From positions 1 to 22,421 of the forward strand of contig CAINDH010000222.1 of assembly GCA_903847285.1 (NCBI GenBank): 22,421 bases of DNA. Reading direction: 5' to 3'. The DNA comes from an uncultured Verrucomicrobia subdivision 3 bacterium. Lineage in GTDB: Bacteria; Verrucomicrobiota; Verrucomicrobiae; Limisphaerales; UBA11358. Positions 5,663 to 13,444 of the stretch are shown piece by piece. Position numbers and translations under genes: made by a program. The notes below the pieces were generated by a model that made no database searches, had not been told where the DNA came from, and saw nothing but the letters and a program-made list of their open reading frames with translations. Within the stretch, counting starts at the first letter, position 1, and the number at the start of each line of letters is the position of its first letter.

Positions 5663-7261
5663 ATGAAAACAACCATGCATCGGAAAATCCTTCAGGTAGA
5701 ACTGACGTGCCTTGGGCTTTTCCTTGCGCTCGCCAGCCAAGCGCAACCGGTCATCACCAGCCAGCCAACCAACCAATCTGTTTTGGCGAATGTGACCAAC
5801 ACGGGGCTTAGTGTTGCAGCCACTGGCGTGGGGCTATTCAGCTATCAGTGGACTTTGAATGGCACGAACCTGCCAAACAACATCATTACGACGATAGGCA
5901 TTGGGGGCGGTTTTGCTGGCGACGGAGGCGCGGCAACTAACGCACGATTCAACGCGCCGGCAGCGATTGTCTCGGATGCAAACAATAACATATTTATTGC
6001 CGACACGATGAATTCCCGCATTCGGAAAATTGGCACAAACGGGATTATCAACACCATTGCGGGAACGGGCATTCAAGGCTACACCGGAGATGGCGGAGCA
6101 GCAACGAGCGCTAGAATCGGCACGCCTTACGGAATTGCTGTAGACGCAGGCGGCAATGTTTTCTTTGCTGATTTCTATCCCGGCGGCGGGCCAGGTTCAC
6201 GCATTCGCAGGATATCAACCAATGGAATCATTTCCACGGTGGTTGGAACAAATGCTAGCAGCTATGCTGGTGATGGCGGCTTGGCCACCAGTGCACAAAT
6301 CAGACTTACCTCGGTAGGTGGGCCTTGCAGCTTGTGTTTTGATGGCGGCGGCAGCCTTTATATTGCCGACTACGGAAATAACCGCGTTCGCAAGGTGAGC
6401 ACCAATGGTTTCATTGTCACCATCGCAGGCAATGGCAGCACCTCGTATGCAGGGGACGGAAGTTTTGCAACCAATTCCGGGCTGAGCAGCGGCGTGAACA
6501 GTGTTTTCGTCGACAACAACGGAAATATTTTAATCTCAACAACCACCGAAATTTACAAAGTGGATACCAACAACGTGATAATTAAAATTGCCGGCGGTGG
6601 GGCAAGTCTGGTGGATGGAGCTTTGGCCACAAATTCTTGGATATTCCCCACAGGTTTGTTGACGGACACAAGCGGAAATATTTATTTCGGCGATTCTAGA
6701 GATACTCGACGCGGTGTTCACAAGATTGATACCAATGGAATCTTAACCACGATTGCCGGCATCGGAACATCAGCCAATAACGGTGATGGTGGTCCGGCCA
6801 CCAACGCGGCAATGGGTTGTCCCTACAGCATCGCTTTTGACGGAAATAAAAACCTGTTGATAGCGGATGAGCTTTGGCATGTCGTCCGCAAAGTCTGGTT
6901 TGCCGGACTGCCATCGATTGCTCTAAAAAAACTGTCGCCCACTATGCAGGGCAATTATCAAGTCGTCGTGAGCAACTCAGGTGGGAGTGTCACCAGTGCT
7001 GTCGCTGCGTTGTCGGTCAGTTATCCAGCGATTTCTAGCTTTATCTTCACCAATCCCAGCTCCCGTTTTACAATTCAATGGCCGGTGTTTCAACCATCCA
7101 CCTTTCAAGTTCAATGGACTACCAATCTTGCAACTGGCAGTTGGTTGAACATTGGTTCCACCGTGACATATTCAGGCACGACCAATACAGTTCGCGCCCT
7201 GAACGACTTTTCTTGGGTAAACTATCAGCAGGGATTTTACCGGCTCGTTTGGCTACAGTAA
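5663..7261 (+). CDS. Secreted NHL-repeat protein with a split Ig-like domain
   Basis: A 532-residue protein with a Sec signal peptide (basic start, hydrophobic 11-24, probable cleavage near SQAQ at 25-28). Residues about 29-73 are the first half of an Ig-like domain (ITSQPTNQSV ... YQWTLNGTNLP). Residues about 74-411 hold roughly six NHL beta-propeller blades, each with a variant of IADxxNxRIRK, TNG, TIAG and GDGGxAT. Residues about 412-453 read as the second Ig half (SPTMQGNYQVVVSNSGGSVT). Residues about 470-532 are a C-terminal module (QVQWTTNLATGSW ... FYRLV). NHL propellers mostly bind proteins or ligands; the ligand is unknown. Likely periplasmic or surface-exposed. The ATG at 5663 precedes a good signal peptide; M5 is an alternative. 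Confidence 0.9.
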   Translation: MKTTMHRKILQVELTCLGLFLALASQAQPVITSQPTNQSVLANVTNTGLSVAATGVGLFSYQWTLNGTNLPNNIITTIGIGGGFAGDGGAATNARFNAPAAIVSDANNNIFIADTMNSRIRKIGTNGIINTIAGTGIQGYTGDGGAATSARIGTPYGIAVDAGGNVFFADFYPGGGPGSRIRRISTNGIISTVVGTNASSYAGDGGLATSAQIRLTSVGGPCSLCFDGGGSLYIADYGNNRVRKVSTNGFIVTIAGNGSTSYAGDGSFATNSGLSSGVNSVFVDNNGNILISTTTEIYKVDTNNVIIKIAGGGASLVDGALATNSWIFPTGLLTDTSGNIYFGDSRDTRRGVHKIDTNGILTTIAGIGTSANNGDGGPATNAAMGCPYSIAFDGNKNLLIADELWHVVRKVWFAGLPSIALKKLSPTMQGNYQVVVSNSGGSVTSAVAALSVSYPAISSFIFTNPSSRFTIQWPVFQPSTFQVQWTTNLATGSWLNIGSTVTYSGTTNTVRALNDFSWVNYQQGFYRLVWLQ

Positions 7262-7326
7262 TTTCAATCACGCCAGCACCCAGCCTGGTTTGATTTCCTC
7301 ATCCAGCAACGGCCACGTCCAGAGTT

Positions 7327-8484
7327 TCAAAGCGAACGCGTCAACGTTTCCAAGCACCGCGCATTTTCCTGCGGCGTGCCGACGGAGATGCGGATCCACT
7401 CCGGCAATCCGTAGCCACCCATCGGCCGCGTGATGACGCCGAGTTTTTGCATGGCGTTGAAAACTTTTTGGCCATCGCCCACGCGCACGAGGATGAAGTT
7501 GGCGTAGGACGGAACGTATTCCAGCTTCAACTCGCGGAAGGCTTTCATGAAAAACTCCAAGCCGGTGAAGTTATTCTGCCGCGTCTTGCGAACGTGGGCT
7601 TCATCATCCAGCGCCGCGAGCGCGGCGGTTTGCGCGAGCAGGTTGGCATTGAACGGCTGCCGGATTTTCTCCAGGGCGGCGGCGAGTTCCGGTGACGCGA
7701 TGCCGTAGCCGATGCGCAGGCCAGCGAGCCCGTAAATCTTCGAGAACGTCCGCATCAGAATCAGATTCTTACGCGCGCCCAGCCGGATGAGCGGAATCAA
7801 ATCCACCGGGTCGTTGAGAAATTCGATGTAAGCCTCGTCCATGACGAGCAGCACGTTGTCGGGAACTTCGTTCACGAACTGGATGAGTTCTTCACGGTGC
7901 GCGAGCGTGCCGGTGGGGTTGTTAGGATTCGCCACGAAGACAATTCGCGTCTTGGGCGTGATGGCGCGCAGCATCGCGGGCAGATCGTGGCCGTGGTTTT
8001 TCGCCGGGACGGTGATGACTTCCGCGCCCGCCATTTTCGCGACGATGGGATAGATGGCGAAACAGAATTGCGACACCACGATGTTCGTCTCCGGCGTGAG
8101 CAGCGCGTGTGAAACGAACTCGATGATTTCATTCGAGCCATTGCCCAGCACCAGATTCGCCGTCTCTACGCCAAGCTTGGCCGCGAGTTTTTGTTTCAGG
8201 TAGAAGGCGTTGCCGTCTGGATAAAGGTTCACATGAGCAATCGCCTTCTGCATCGCGGCGACGGCAAGCGGCGACGGGCCGAAAGGATTTTCGTTGGACG
8301 CGACCTTGATGATGGACTCCGGCGGCAAGCCGAGTTCGCGGGCGACCTCTTCAATGGGCCGGCCAGGCTGATACACCGGCAAGGTTTTTAGGAATGGTGA
8401 AAGGGGGAGCACAGTTTTTAAATTTTGGCTTTTGATTTTTAGTTGGCTTCGCCGGTTTTGGACGTTTTGAAAAAACTGTCTCAT
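7327..8484 (-). CDS. hisC: Histidinol-phosphate aminotransferase
   Basis: A 385-residue fold-type I PLP aminotransferase that makes histidinol phosphate from imidazole-acetol phosphate and glutamate. Signatures are YQPGRPIEEV, VASNENPFGPSP, NLYPDGNAF, ANPNNPTGT and the PLP-lysine region RTFSKIYGLAGLRIGYG. The start is uncertain. ATG 8484 overlaps the pta stop as ATGA, but the first 24 residues come from A/T-rich DNA with a seven-base pattern and do not look like HisC. GTG 8412 gives MLPLSPFLKTLPVYQPG, closer to the family. No other his gene is nearby. Related aromatic or phosphonate aminotransferases cannot be fully excluded. Confidence 0.93.
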   Translation of the reverse strand: MRQFFQNVQNRRSQLKIKSQNLKTVLPLSPFLKTLPVYQPGRPIEEVARELGLPPESIIKVASNENPFGPSPLAVAAMQKAIAHVNLYPDGNAFYLKQKLAAKLGVETANLVLGNGSNEIIEFVSHALLTPETNIVVSQFCFAIYPIVAKMAGAEVITVPAKNHGHDLPAMLRAITPKTRIVFVANPNNPTGTLAHREELIQFVNEVPDNVLLVMDEAYIEFLNDPVDLIPLIRLGARKNLILMRTFSKIYGLAGLRIGYGIASPELAAALEKIRQPFNANLLAQTAALAALDDEAHVRKTRQNNFTGLEFFMKAFRELKLEYVPSYANFILVRVGDGQKVFNAMQKLGVITRPMGGYGLPEWIRISVGTPQENARCLETLTRSL

Positions 8485-9536
8485 TCCCCCGGCAACTTCA
8501 CATCTGCACTGGGATAAAGCCGCTGATAATCTGTCGCCTGCACGCCGATGATGGATGCCACACCCAAAATATCGTGAGCCGTTGCGCCGCGTGAGACATC
8601 AGCGGCAGGGCGATTCAAGCCAAGTAAGATTTGCCCGTAATAATTTGCGTGCCCAACCACGCCCAATAATTTACTCGCGATGTTGCCGGAATTTAAATCG
8701 GGGAAAATCAAGACATTGGCACGCCCGGCGACTTGGCTGTCGCGTAACTTTCTTACTGCAATATCCGGGATGAGCGCAGCGTCCACCTGCAACTCGCCGT
8801 CGAAATCCGCATCAAGGCTCAGTTGCGATGCCTTGTGGCGAGCCTGCGCCGCGGCCGCCTGCATTTTGCCGATGGATGGATGCGCCGCACTGCTGCCCTT
8901 CGTGGAAAATGAAAGCATCGCCACATGCGGCCGCACGCCCAACAGATGCCGCGCCAGCCGAGCCGTCGCGATGGCGATATCCGCCAACTGATCCGTAGTC
9001 GGCTCCGGAATCACCCCGCAGTCCGCCATGAACAGCACGCCCTGCTCGCCGATTTTGGTGTTCTCCACTTCCATGACCACGCACGACGAAGCCGTGTGGA
9101 TGTCCGGCGCAACTTTGATGATCTGAAACAACGGACGCAGCAAGCTGCTCGTGATGTGAGATGCACCAGAGACCACGCCGTCCGCCTGATGCATCGCCAG
9201 CATCATCGTGCCGAAATAATTCGGCTGCAGCATCGCCTCGCGCGCCTCCGTCGGGCGCAACCCTTTTTCCCGGCGCAAGGTGTAAAACCGTTTGGCAAAA
9301 TTCTCCAGCTCTTCGCTCGTCGCCGGGTTGATGATGCGGATGCCTTCGAGAGAAATGTTCAAATCCTTCGCCGCGGCGCGAACTTTTTCCTGATCACCCA
9401 GAAGAATCGGCACCCCGAGGCGCAACGCATAAAACTGGCGCGCCGCCTGCAAGATGCGCGGCTCGTCACCTTCCGGAAACACCACGCGCTTGGGATGACG
9501 CTGCAATTTTTCGATGAGCTGGCCGATGAAACGCAT
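8481..9536 (-). CDS. pta: Phosphate acetyltransferase
   Basis: A 351-residue single-domain phosphotransacetylase that converts acetyl-CoA and phosphate to acetyl phosphate and CoA, in the cytosol. Family patterns include RVVFPEGDEPRILQAA at the N-terminus, ADGVVSGASHITSSLLRP, ADCGVIPEPT, MLSFSTKGSS, GELQVDAAL, ANVLIFPDLNSGN and GQILLGLNRPAADVSRG. The length suits the short Pta form without the N-terminal regulatory domain. Phosphate butyryltransferase is the main alternative, but the SFSTKGS and FPDLNSGN blocks favour Pta. It is first in a pair with hisC (four-base overlap). No ackA is visible. Confidence 0.93.
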   Translation of the reverse strand: MRFIGQLIEKLQRHPKRVVFPEGDEPRILQAARQFYALRLGVPILLGDQEKVRAAAKDLNISLEGIRIINPATSEELENFAKRFYTLRREKGLRPTEAREAMLQPNYFGTMMLAMHQADGVVSGASHITSSLLRPLFQIIKVAPDIHTASSCVVMEVENTKIGEQGVLFMADCGVIPEPTTDQLADIAIATARLARHLLGVRPHVAMLSFSTKGSSAAHPSIGKMQAAAAQARHKASQLSLDADFDGELQVDAALIPDIAVRKLRDSQVAGRANVLIFPDLNSGNIASKLLGVVGHANYYGQILLGLNRPAADVSRGATAHDILGVASIIGVQATDYQRLYPSADVKLPGE

Positions 9537-9542
9537 GGCCGG

Positions 9543-9577
9543 AGTTTCGAGTTTCAGGTTTCAAGTTTCAAGTTTTG
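9543..9577. repeat. Five tandem heptamers (AGTTTCA-type)
   Basis: Seven-base units AGTTTCG, AGTTTCA, GGTTTCA, AGTTTCA and AGTTTTG follow one another in the divergent gap between pta (-) and the zinc-ribbon gene (+). It is a short heptanucleotide repeat, not coding. Traces of the same periodicity occur at 8418-8450 and 3588-3610. Confidence 0.8.
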
Positions 9578-9661
9578 TTTGGCCAGCGTGAGAAGATAAT
9601 CGCCGAGAAAATTTTCCCCGCATTGACTTGGCCGCACGCGCTCGTTAATTTCCGTTCAACA

Positions 9662-10390
9662 ATGCAGGCCATCATCGAGCAGCTTCTTATTTTGCAGGAA
9701 CGCGACCGGAAAATTCTCCGTGTCAGCCACGAACTAGCGCACATCGGGCCCGAACGCGACGGCCTACACGCCAAAGCCAAGGCCACGCAAGGCTCGCTCG
9801 AAACTGCCAAACTCCGCGTCAAACAAATCGAATCCGAACGCAAACAGCGCGACCTCGAAATCGAATCCAAGAAAACACAGATCGAGAAATACGCCAACCA
9901 ACAATTGCAGACCCGCAAGAACGAGGAATACAAAGCCCTCGCCCACGAGATTGAAATGGCCAAGGAAGCCATCTTCAAAATCGAGGACGCGGAAATTGTT
10001 TTGATGGAGCAGGCCGAGGCCGCGCAGAAAGATGTCGCCAGCGCCACCATCGAAGCCGCCGCCGCCAAGAAACTCGTGGATGACCTCATCGGCAAAATCA
10101 ACGAGCGCGAAGTGAATCTCAAAAAAGAACTCGCCGAAGTCCAAGCTACCCGCGCCCAAGCCGCCGCCGCCGTGGATGAACCCACGCGCAACCGCTATGA
10201 ACGCATCTTGAAAAGCAAAGGTGAGAACGTCGTCGTCGGCGTGGAACACAGCTCCTGCGGCGGCTGCCACATGAAATTGCAGGCGCAGACCTTGGTCAGC
10301 TGCCAGTCAAATGGCGACATCGTCACCTGCCCGAGCTGCGGCCGCATCCTATATTTCACCCGCGACATGATTTTGACGGCGGCGGATTGA
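9662..10390 (+). CDS. Coiled-coil C4 zinc-ribbon protein (COG1579 type)
   Basis: A 242-residue protein. Residues about 5-185 are a long, highly charged coiled coil (KQRDLEIESKKTQIEKYANQ, ARKNEEYKAL-like and LVDDLIGKINEREVNLKKEL stretches). The C-terminus, about 200-240, is a four-cysteine zinc ribbon: CGGC, then about twenty residues later CPSC. This matches the COG1579/zf-RING_7 family of presumed nucleic-acid or partner-binding proteins with no settled role. ATG 9662 is chosen; the frame also opens at a TTG inside the heptamer repeat at 9575, which is unlikely. The permease gene begins nine bases after its stop, suggesting an operon. Confidence 0.88.
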   Translation: MQAIIEQLLILQERDRKILRVSHELAHIGPERDGLHAKAKATQGSLETAKLRVKQIESERKQRDLEIESKKTQIEKYANQQLQTRKNEEYKALAHEIEMAKEAIFKIEDAEIVLMEQAEAAQKDVASATIEAAAAKKLVDDLIGKINEREVNLKKELAEVQATRAQAAAAVDEPTRNRYERILKSKGENVVVGVEHSSCGGCHMKLQAQTLVSCQSNGDIVTCPSCGRILYFTRDMILTAAD

Positions 10391-10399
10391 GGCCATTGC

Positions 10400-11161
10400 G
10401 TGGAACTGTTTTCACTTACTCAAATTTGGTTTTTATGCGGCGCAATTATTTGCGTCGCTTTTTTTTATTCCTCCGTCGGCCACGGCGGCGCGACCGGTTA
10501 TCTCGCCGCGCTTGCCGTTCTGGGCGTTGCGCCGGTATCAGCGAAGGTCGCCGTGCTCATCACCAACGTCCTCGTCGCCAGCGTCGCGCTCTGGCGGTTT
10601 TGGCGCGCGGGCTATTTCGATTGGAAAATTCTCCTATGGTTCGCCGTTGCGTCCGTTCCGTGCGCCATCTGGGGCAGCAAAATCAAAATTGGCCCGCAGA
10701 CTTACAAACTCATTCTCGGCAGCGTGCTGACCGTGGCTGGATTGGTTTTGCTATTCCGTTCCCGCTGGCAGACGGACGACGTGGCCGTGCGGAAATTTTT
10801 CTGGCCGATTGCACTAGTCATCGGAGCGGTGTTGGGGTTTCTTGCGGGACTCACCGGCATCGGCGGCGGCGTGTTCTTGAGTCCCCTGCTCTACCTGTTC
10901 CGTTGGGTGAAACCGAAAACCACCGGCGGCATCGCGGCGGGATTTATCATCGTGAATTCCATCGCCGGACTAGTTGGTGCGGGCTGGGAAAAAATCACGC
11001 ACGTGGGACCGTTGCTCTGGCTCACCCTCCCCGCCGTCATCGGCGCGCTGCTGGGAACGCATTTTGGCGCACGCCGCTGGAGCAGCGTCACTTTCAGCCG
11101 CGTGTTGGCAGCGGTGCTGGTTTTTGCGGGTGGCAAACTATTGCTCGAAGCGTTTGCCTGA
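10400..11161 (+). CDS. TSUP (TauE/SafE) family membrane permease
   Basis: A 253-residue integral membrane protein with about seven to eight hydrophobic segments. The two family half-motifs are present: SSVGHGGATGYLAALAVLG near residue 25-43, and FLAGLTGIGGGVFLSPLLYL in the second half. TSUP proteins export sulfite, sulfoacetate or other small organic anions, or take up sulfur compounds; the substrate cannot be read here. The start is the GTG at 10400, nine bases after the zinc-ribbon gene. It converges with mogA with only three bases between stops and no visible terminator. Nearness to molybdenum cofactor genes is suggestive of sulfur chemistry but proves nothing. Confidence 0.9.
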   Translation: MELFSLTQIWFLCGAIICVAFFYSSVGHGGATGYLAALAVLGVAPVSAKVAVLITNVLVASVALWRFWRAGYFDWKILLWFAVASVPCAIWGSKIKIGPQTYKLILGSVLTVAGLVLLFRSRWQTDDVAVRKFFWPIALVIGAVLGFLAGLTGIGGGVFLSPLLYLFRWVKPKTTGGIAAGFIIVNSIAGLVGAGWEKITHVGPLLWLTLPAVIGALLGTHFGARRWSSVTFSRVLAAVLVFAGGKLLLEAFA

Positions 11162-11164
11162 AAT

Positions 11165-11650
11165 TTATTTCAGCTTCGGACGGAACCCCGCGATGTGGTC
11201 AAGGCACTCGGCAATCGCGCGCATCAGCGGCGGCAGACATTCGGCGATGGCCTTGGGATTTCCCGGCAGATTCACGATCAAAGTTTTTCCGCGCACACCC
11301 GCCGTCGCCCGCGATAAAATCGCTGTGGGCACTTTGGCAAACGAAACCGCCCGCATCACCTCGCCGAAGCCGGGCAATTCTTTTTCCAGCACCGCGCGCG
11401 TCGCTTCTGGCGTCACATCGCGCGTCGTTGGGCCAGTGCCCCCGGTCGTGACCACGAGTGCGCAGCCATTGGTGCAAAGTTGTTTCAATGCCGTCTCTAT
11501 CTGCGCCTGTTCGTCCGGCAGCAAGACTCTCTCGAATTCAATCTCTTCGGCGAACTGCTCGCGCAACACGCGCTCGATCTCCGGCCCGCTTTTATCCACG
11601 TAAATCCCGCCGCTCGCGCGGTCACTTAAAGTAACGCGTCCAACTTTCAT
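11165..11650 (-). CDS. mogA: Molybdopterin adenylyltransferase
   Basis: A 161-residue cytosolic enzyme that activates molybdopterin with ATP to MPT-AMP before metal insertion. The MPT-binding signature VVTTGGTGPTTRDVTPEAT, the downstream block SRATAGVRGKTLIVNLPGNP and the N-terminal VGRVTLSDRASGG mark the MogA/MoaB family. Full-length, and closer to MogA in the start and in the PGNPKAIAECL ending. ATG 11650 overlaps the moaC stop as ATGA. It is the last gene of moeA-moaC-mogA, which is coupled by four-base overlaps throughout. Confidence 0.93.
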   Translation of the reverse strand: MKVGRVTLSDRASGGIYVDKSGPEIERVLREQFAEEIEFERVLLPDEQAQIETALKQLCTNGCALVVTTGGTGPTTRDVTPEATRAVLEKELPGFGEVMRAVSFAKVPTAILSRATAGVRGKTLIVNLPGNPKAIAECLPPLMRAIAECLDHIAGFRPKLK

Positions 11651-12093
11651 TTTTTAATTTTTGAAACCAGCCGCACGCCTTCAATCACCATCGTCTTATC
11701 CACGGCCTTGCACATATCGTAAATCGTCAACGCCGCCACACTCACCGCGGTTAGCGCCTCCATCTCCACGCCCGTCTTAGCCGTCGTGCGCGCTTCGGCG
11801 GCGATGTGAATAAGATTTTTCTTCATGGAGAAACTCACCTCAACCGAATCCAGCGGCAGCGAATGGCAAAGCGGTATCAACTCATCCACGCGCTTCGCTG
11901 CCATTATGGCCGCCACTTTCGCGACGGTGAAGACATCGCCCTTCGGCATTTTTTTGGCGCGCAACGCTGAGATGGTTTTCGGCTGGCAGCTGACAAGTCC
12001 TTCCGCGACAGCGATACGCAGTTGCGGTGGCTTGTGGCCGACATCCACCATTTTCGCGCGCCCAGCTGAATCCAGATGGGAAAAATTTTTCAT
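11647..12093 (-). CDS. moaC: Cyclic pyranopterin monophosphate synthase
   Basis: A 148-residue enzyme, normal MoaC length, that turns the MoaA product (3',8-cyclo-7,8-dihydro-GTP) into cPMP. Hallmarks are MVDVGHKPPQLRIAVAEG, KRVDELIPLCHSLPLDSVEV and TGVEMEALTAVSVAALTIYD followed by MCKAVDK, which contains the active-site lysine. ATG 12093 overlaps the moeA stop, and its own stop overlaps mogA. Its partner MoaA is encoded in the divergent operon starting at 13445. Confidence 0.97.
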   Translation of the reverse strand: MKNFSHLDSAGRAKMVDVGHKPPQLRIAVAEGLVSCQPKTISALRAKKMPKGDVFTVAKVAAIMAAKRVDELIPLCHSLPLDSVEVSFSMKKNLIHIAAEARTTAKTGVEMEALTAVSVAALTIYDMCKAVDKTMVIEGVRLVSKIKK

Positions 12094-13280
12094 GGCACTT
12101 CGAGCAATAACGTTTGCACCAACTCACCCAATTTTGGCGCGGACGAGTGGCCAGCAAATTGAATCAGCGCATTCGCGCCGGTCAAACCTGTTACGTCGCC
12201 GGAACTTTGCCAGCGCAACGCACGCACGACAAGTTCGCCGTCGTGGATTTCCGTTCGTGCCGGCCAGAACGTTTCACGCGCATCGGGACGGATTTCAAAA
12301 TTCTCCGCGAGCGGGATATTTACCAGCGGCCATGACGCGTTCGCACCAGACAATGTCTCCAACGCCAATCGAATCGCTACGTGCAGCGTCACAAAATGCG
12401 AAACAGGATTACCCGGCAGGATGAATGCCGCTTGCTGACCCCGCGTGGCAAACACCAACGGCTTGCCGGGTCGCAGACTAATTTTCTCAAAGTGGGTCTG
12501 GAAGCCAAGCGCGGCCAGCAGCTTTTTCCCAAAATCATAATCACCCACGCTCGCGCCGCCGGAAATGAGCAGTAGGCTGAAGTTGTCTTCGTCGCGCAAA
12601 ACCTTTTCGCGGAGGAGCTCAAAATCATCCGGCACAATTTCTTGCCGGGAAATTTCTCCACCAAACTGCCGGATGAACGCACCGACAAGCGTGCTGTTGG
12701 AATCACGGATTTGTCCCGTCGCCGGAATCTCCGACGGCGGCACGAGTTCGTTGCCGGTGGTAAAATGTCCCACACGCACCGGCGGCGTAATTTTTGGACT
12801 CACCACGCCAAGGCTGGCGAGCAGCGCCAGTTCGCCAACATCCAAACGTGTGCCTGACTTCAAAAGCAAATCGCCCCGACGGGCATCCTCGCCGCGTTTG
12901 CGAATATGCAAGGCGCTACCTAGTTGCGTGGGAATAATGAAACCATTTTCCACTTGGACAATTTCCTGCATCAGCACTTGCGATGCGCCCTCGGGAATCT
13001 GCGCGCCGGTGAAAATCCGCGCGCACTCGCCGCGCCCTATTTTGAATTGCGGAGCCGCGCCCGGCTGGATTTCGCCAACGATGCGGAATTTTTTCGAAGC
13101 ATCGTCCTCCGCGATGGCATAGCCATCCATGGCCGAACGGTCAAACGCAGGTAAGTCCGCATCCGCGCGGATGTCTTCACGCAGGACGCGAGCAAAGGCC
13201 ATCTCCAATGCCGCAGGTTGCGGTGCGAGCGGCGAAATTTTCTCCGCGATCAAGGCGCGGGCGACGGCGAGCGGAATCAT
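12090..13280 (-). CDS. moeA: Molybdopterin molybdenumtransferase
   Basis: A 396-residue enzyme that inserts molybdate into MPT-AMP to finish the cofactor. Motifs are DLPAFDRSAMDGYAI near residue 45-60, GARIFTG-like ARIFTGAQIPEG, FTTGNELVPP, IRDSNS, LLISGGASVGDYDF, LRPGKPLVFA and LPGNPVSHFVT. The ATG at 13280 gives the family start (MIPLAVARALIAEKI). The frame stays open upstream to 13424, but that stretch lies in the divergent intergenic region with a palindrome. First gene of a minus-strand operon with moaC and mogA, 164 bases from the divergent moaA. Confidence 0.95.
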   Translation of the reverse strand: MIPLAVARALIAEKISPLAPQPAALEMAFARVLREDIRADADLPAFDRSAMDGYAIAEDDASKKFRIVGEIQPGAAPQFKIGRGECARIFTGAQIPEGASQVLMQEIVQVENGFIIPTQLGSALHIRKRGEDARRGDLLLKSGTRLDVGELALLASLGVVSPKITPPVRVGHFTTGNELVPPSEIPATGQIRDSNSTLVGAFIRQFGGEISRQEIVPDDFELLREKVLRDEDNFSLLLISGGASVGDYDFGKKLLAALGFQTHFEKISLRPGKPLVFATRGQQAAFILPGNPVSHFVTLHVAIRLALETLSGANASWPLVNIPLAENFEIRPDARETFWPARTEIHDGELVVRALRWQSSGDVTGLTGANALIQFAGHSSAPKLGELVQTLLLEVP

Positions 13281-13380
13281 GCTGAAAAATTCTATGCGAC
13301 GCGGCGAAGAAATGCCAATCTTGCGTCGTGGAGAACGTAGCGGCAAACCAAAGCATATTCGGGCAAAACCCCGATTCAAC

Positions 13381-13411
13381 TGTAGGGCACGACATGAGGA
13401 GTGCCGCCCCG
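13381..13411. repeat. REP-like palindrome between moeA and moaA
   Basis: GGGCAC (13385-13390) pairs with GTGCCGCCC (13401-13409) with one bulged G. The left end, TGTAGGGCACGACATGAGG, matches the reverse strand of the element at 21215-21235 in 18 of 21 bases across the longer alignment, so it is a dispersed repeat. It sits in the 164-base divergent control region of the two molybdenum operons. I found no molybdenum-cofactor riboswitch there and no confident promoter. Confidence 0.55.
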
Positions 13412-13444
13412 AACGGCTTGTCATCTCGGCGCCCAGAAGCCCCC

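Noticed and set aside
7264..7326. Protein-like reading downstream of hisC on the minus strand (LWTWPLLDEEIKPGWVLA)
   Set aside because: Only about 19 codons between the hisC stop and a TGA, no start of its own, and hisC already has a complete C-terminus; likely chance or an unidentifiable remnant.
8925..9599. 224-residue open frame opposite pta
   Set aside because: Arg/His-rich shadow of the well-supported pta gene.
10387..11451. 354-residue open frame overlapping the TSUP permease and mogA
   Set aside because: Arg-rich translation without membrane or domain pattern; the other frame gives a clear TSUP protein.
13281..13444. Molybdenum cofactor riboswitch in the divergent moa/moe region
   Set aside because: No recognisable riboswitch core was found; the main structure is a short palindrome shared with another locus.
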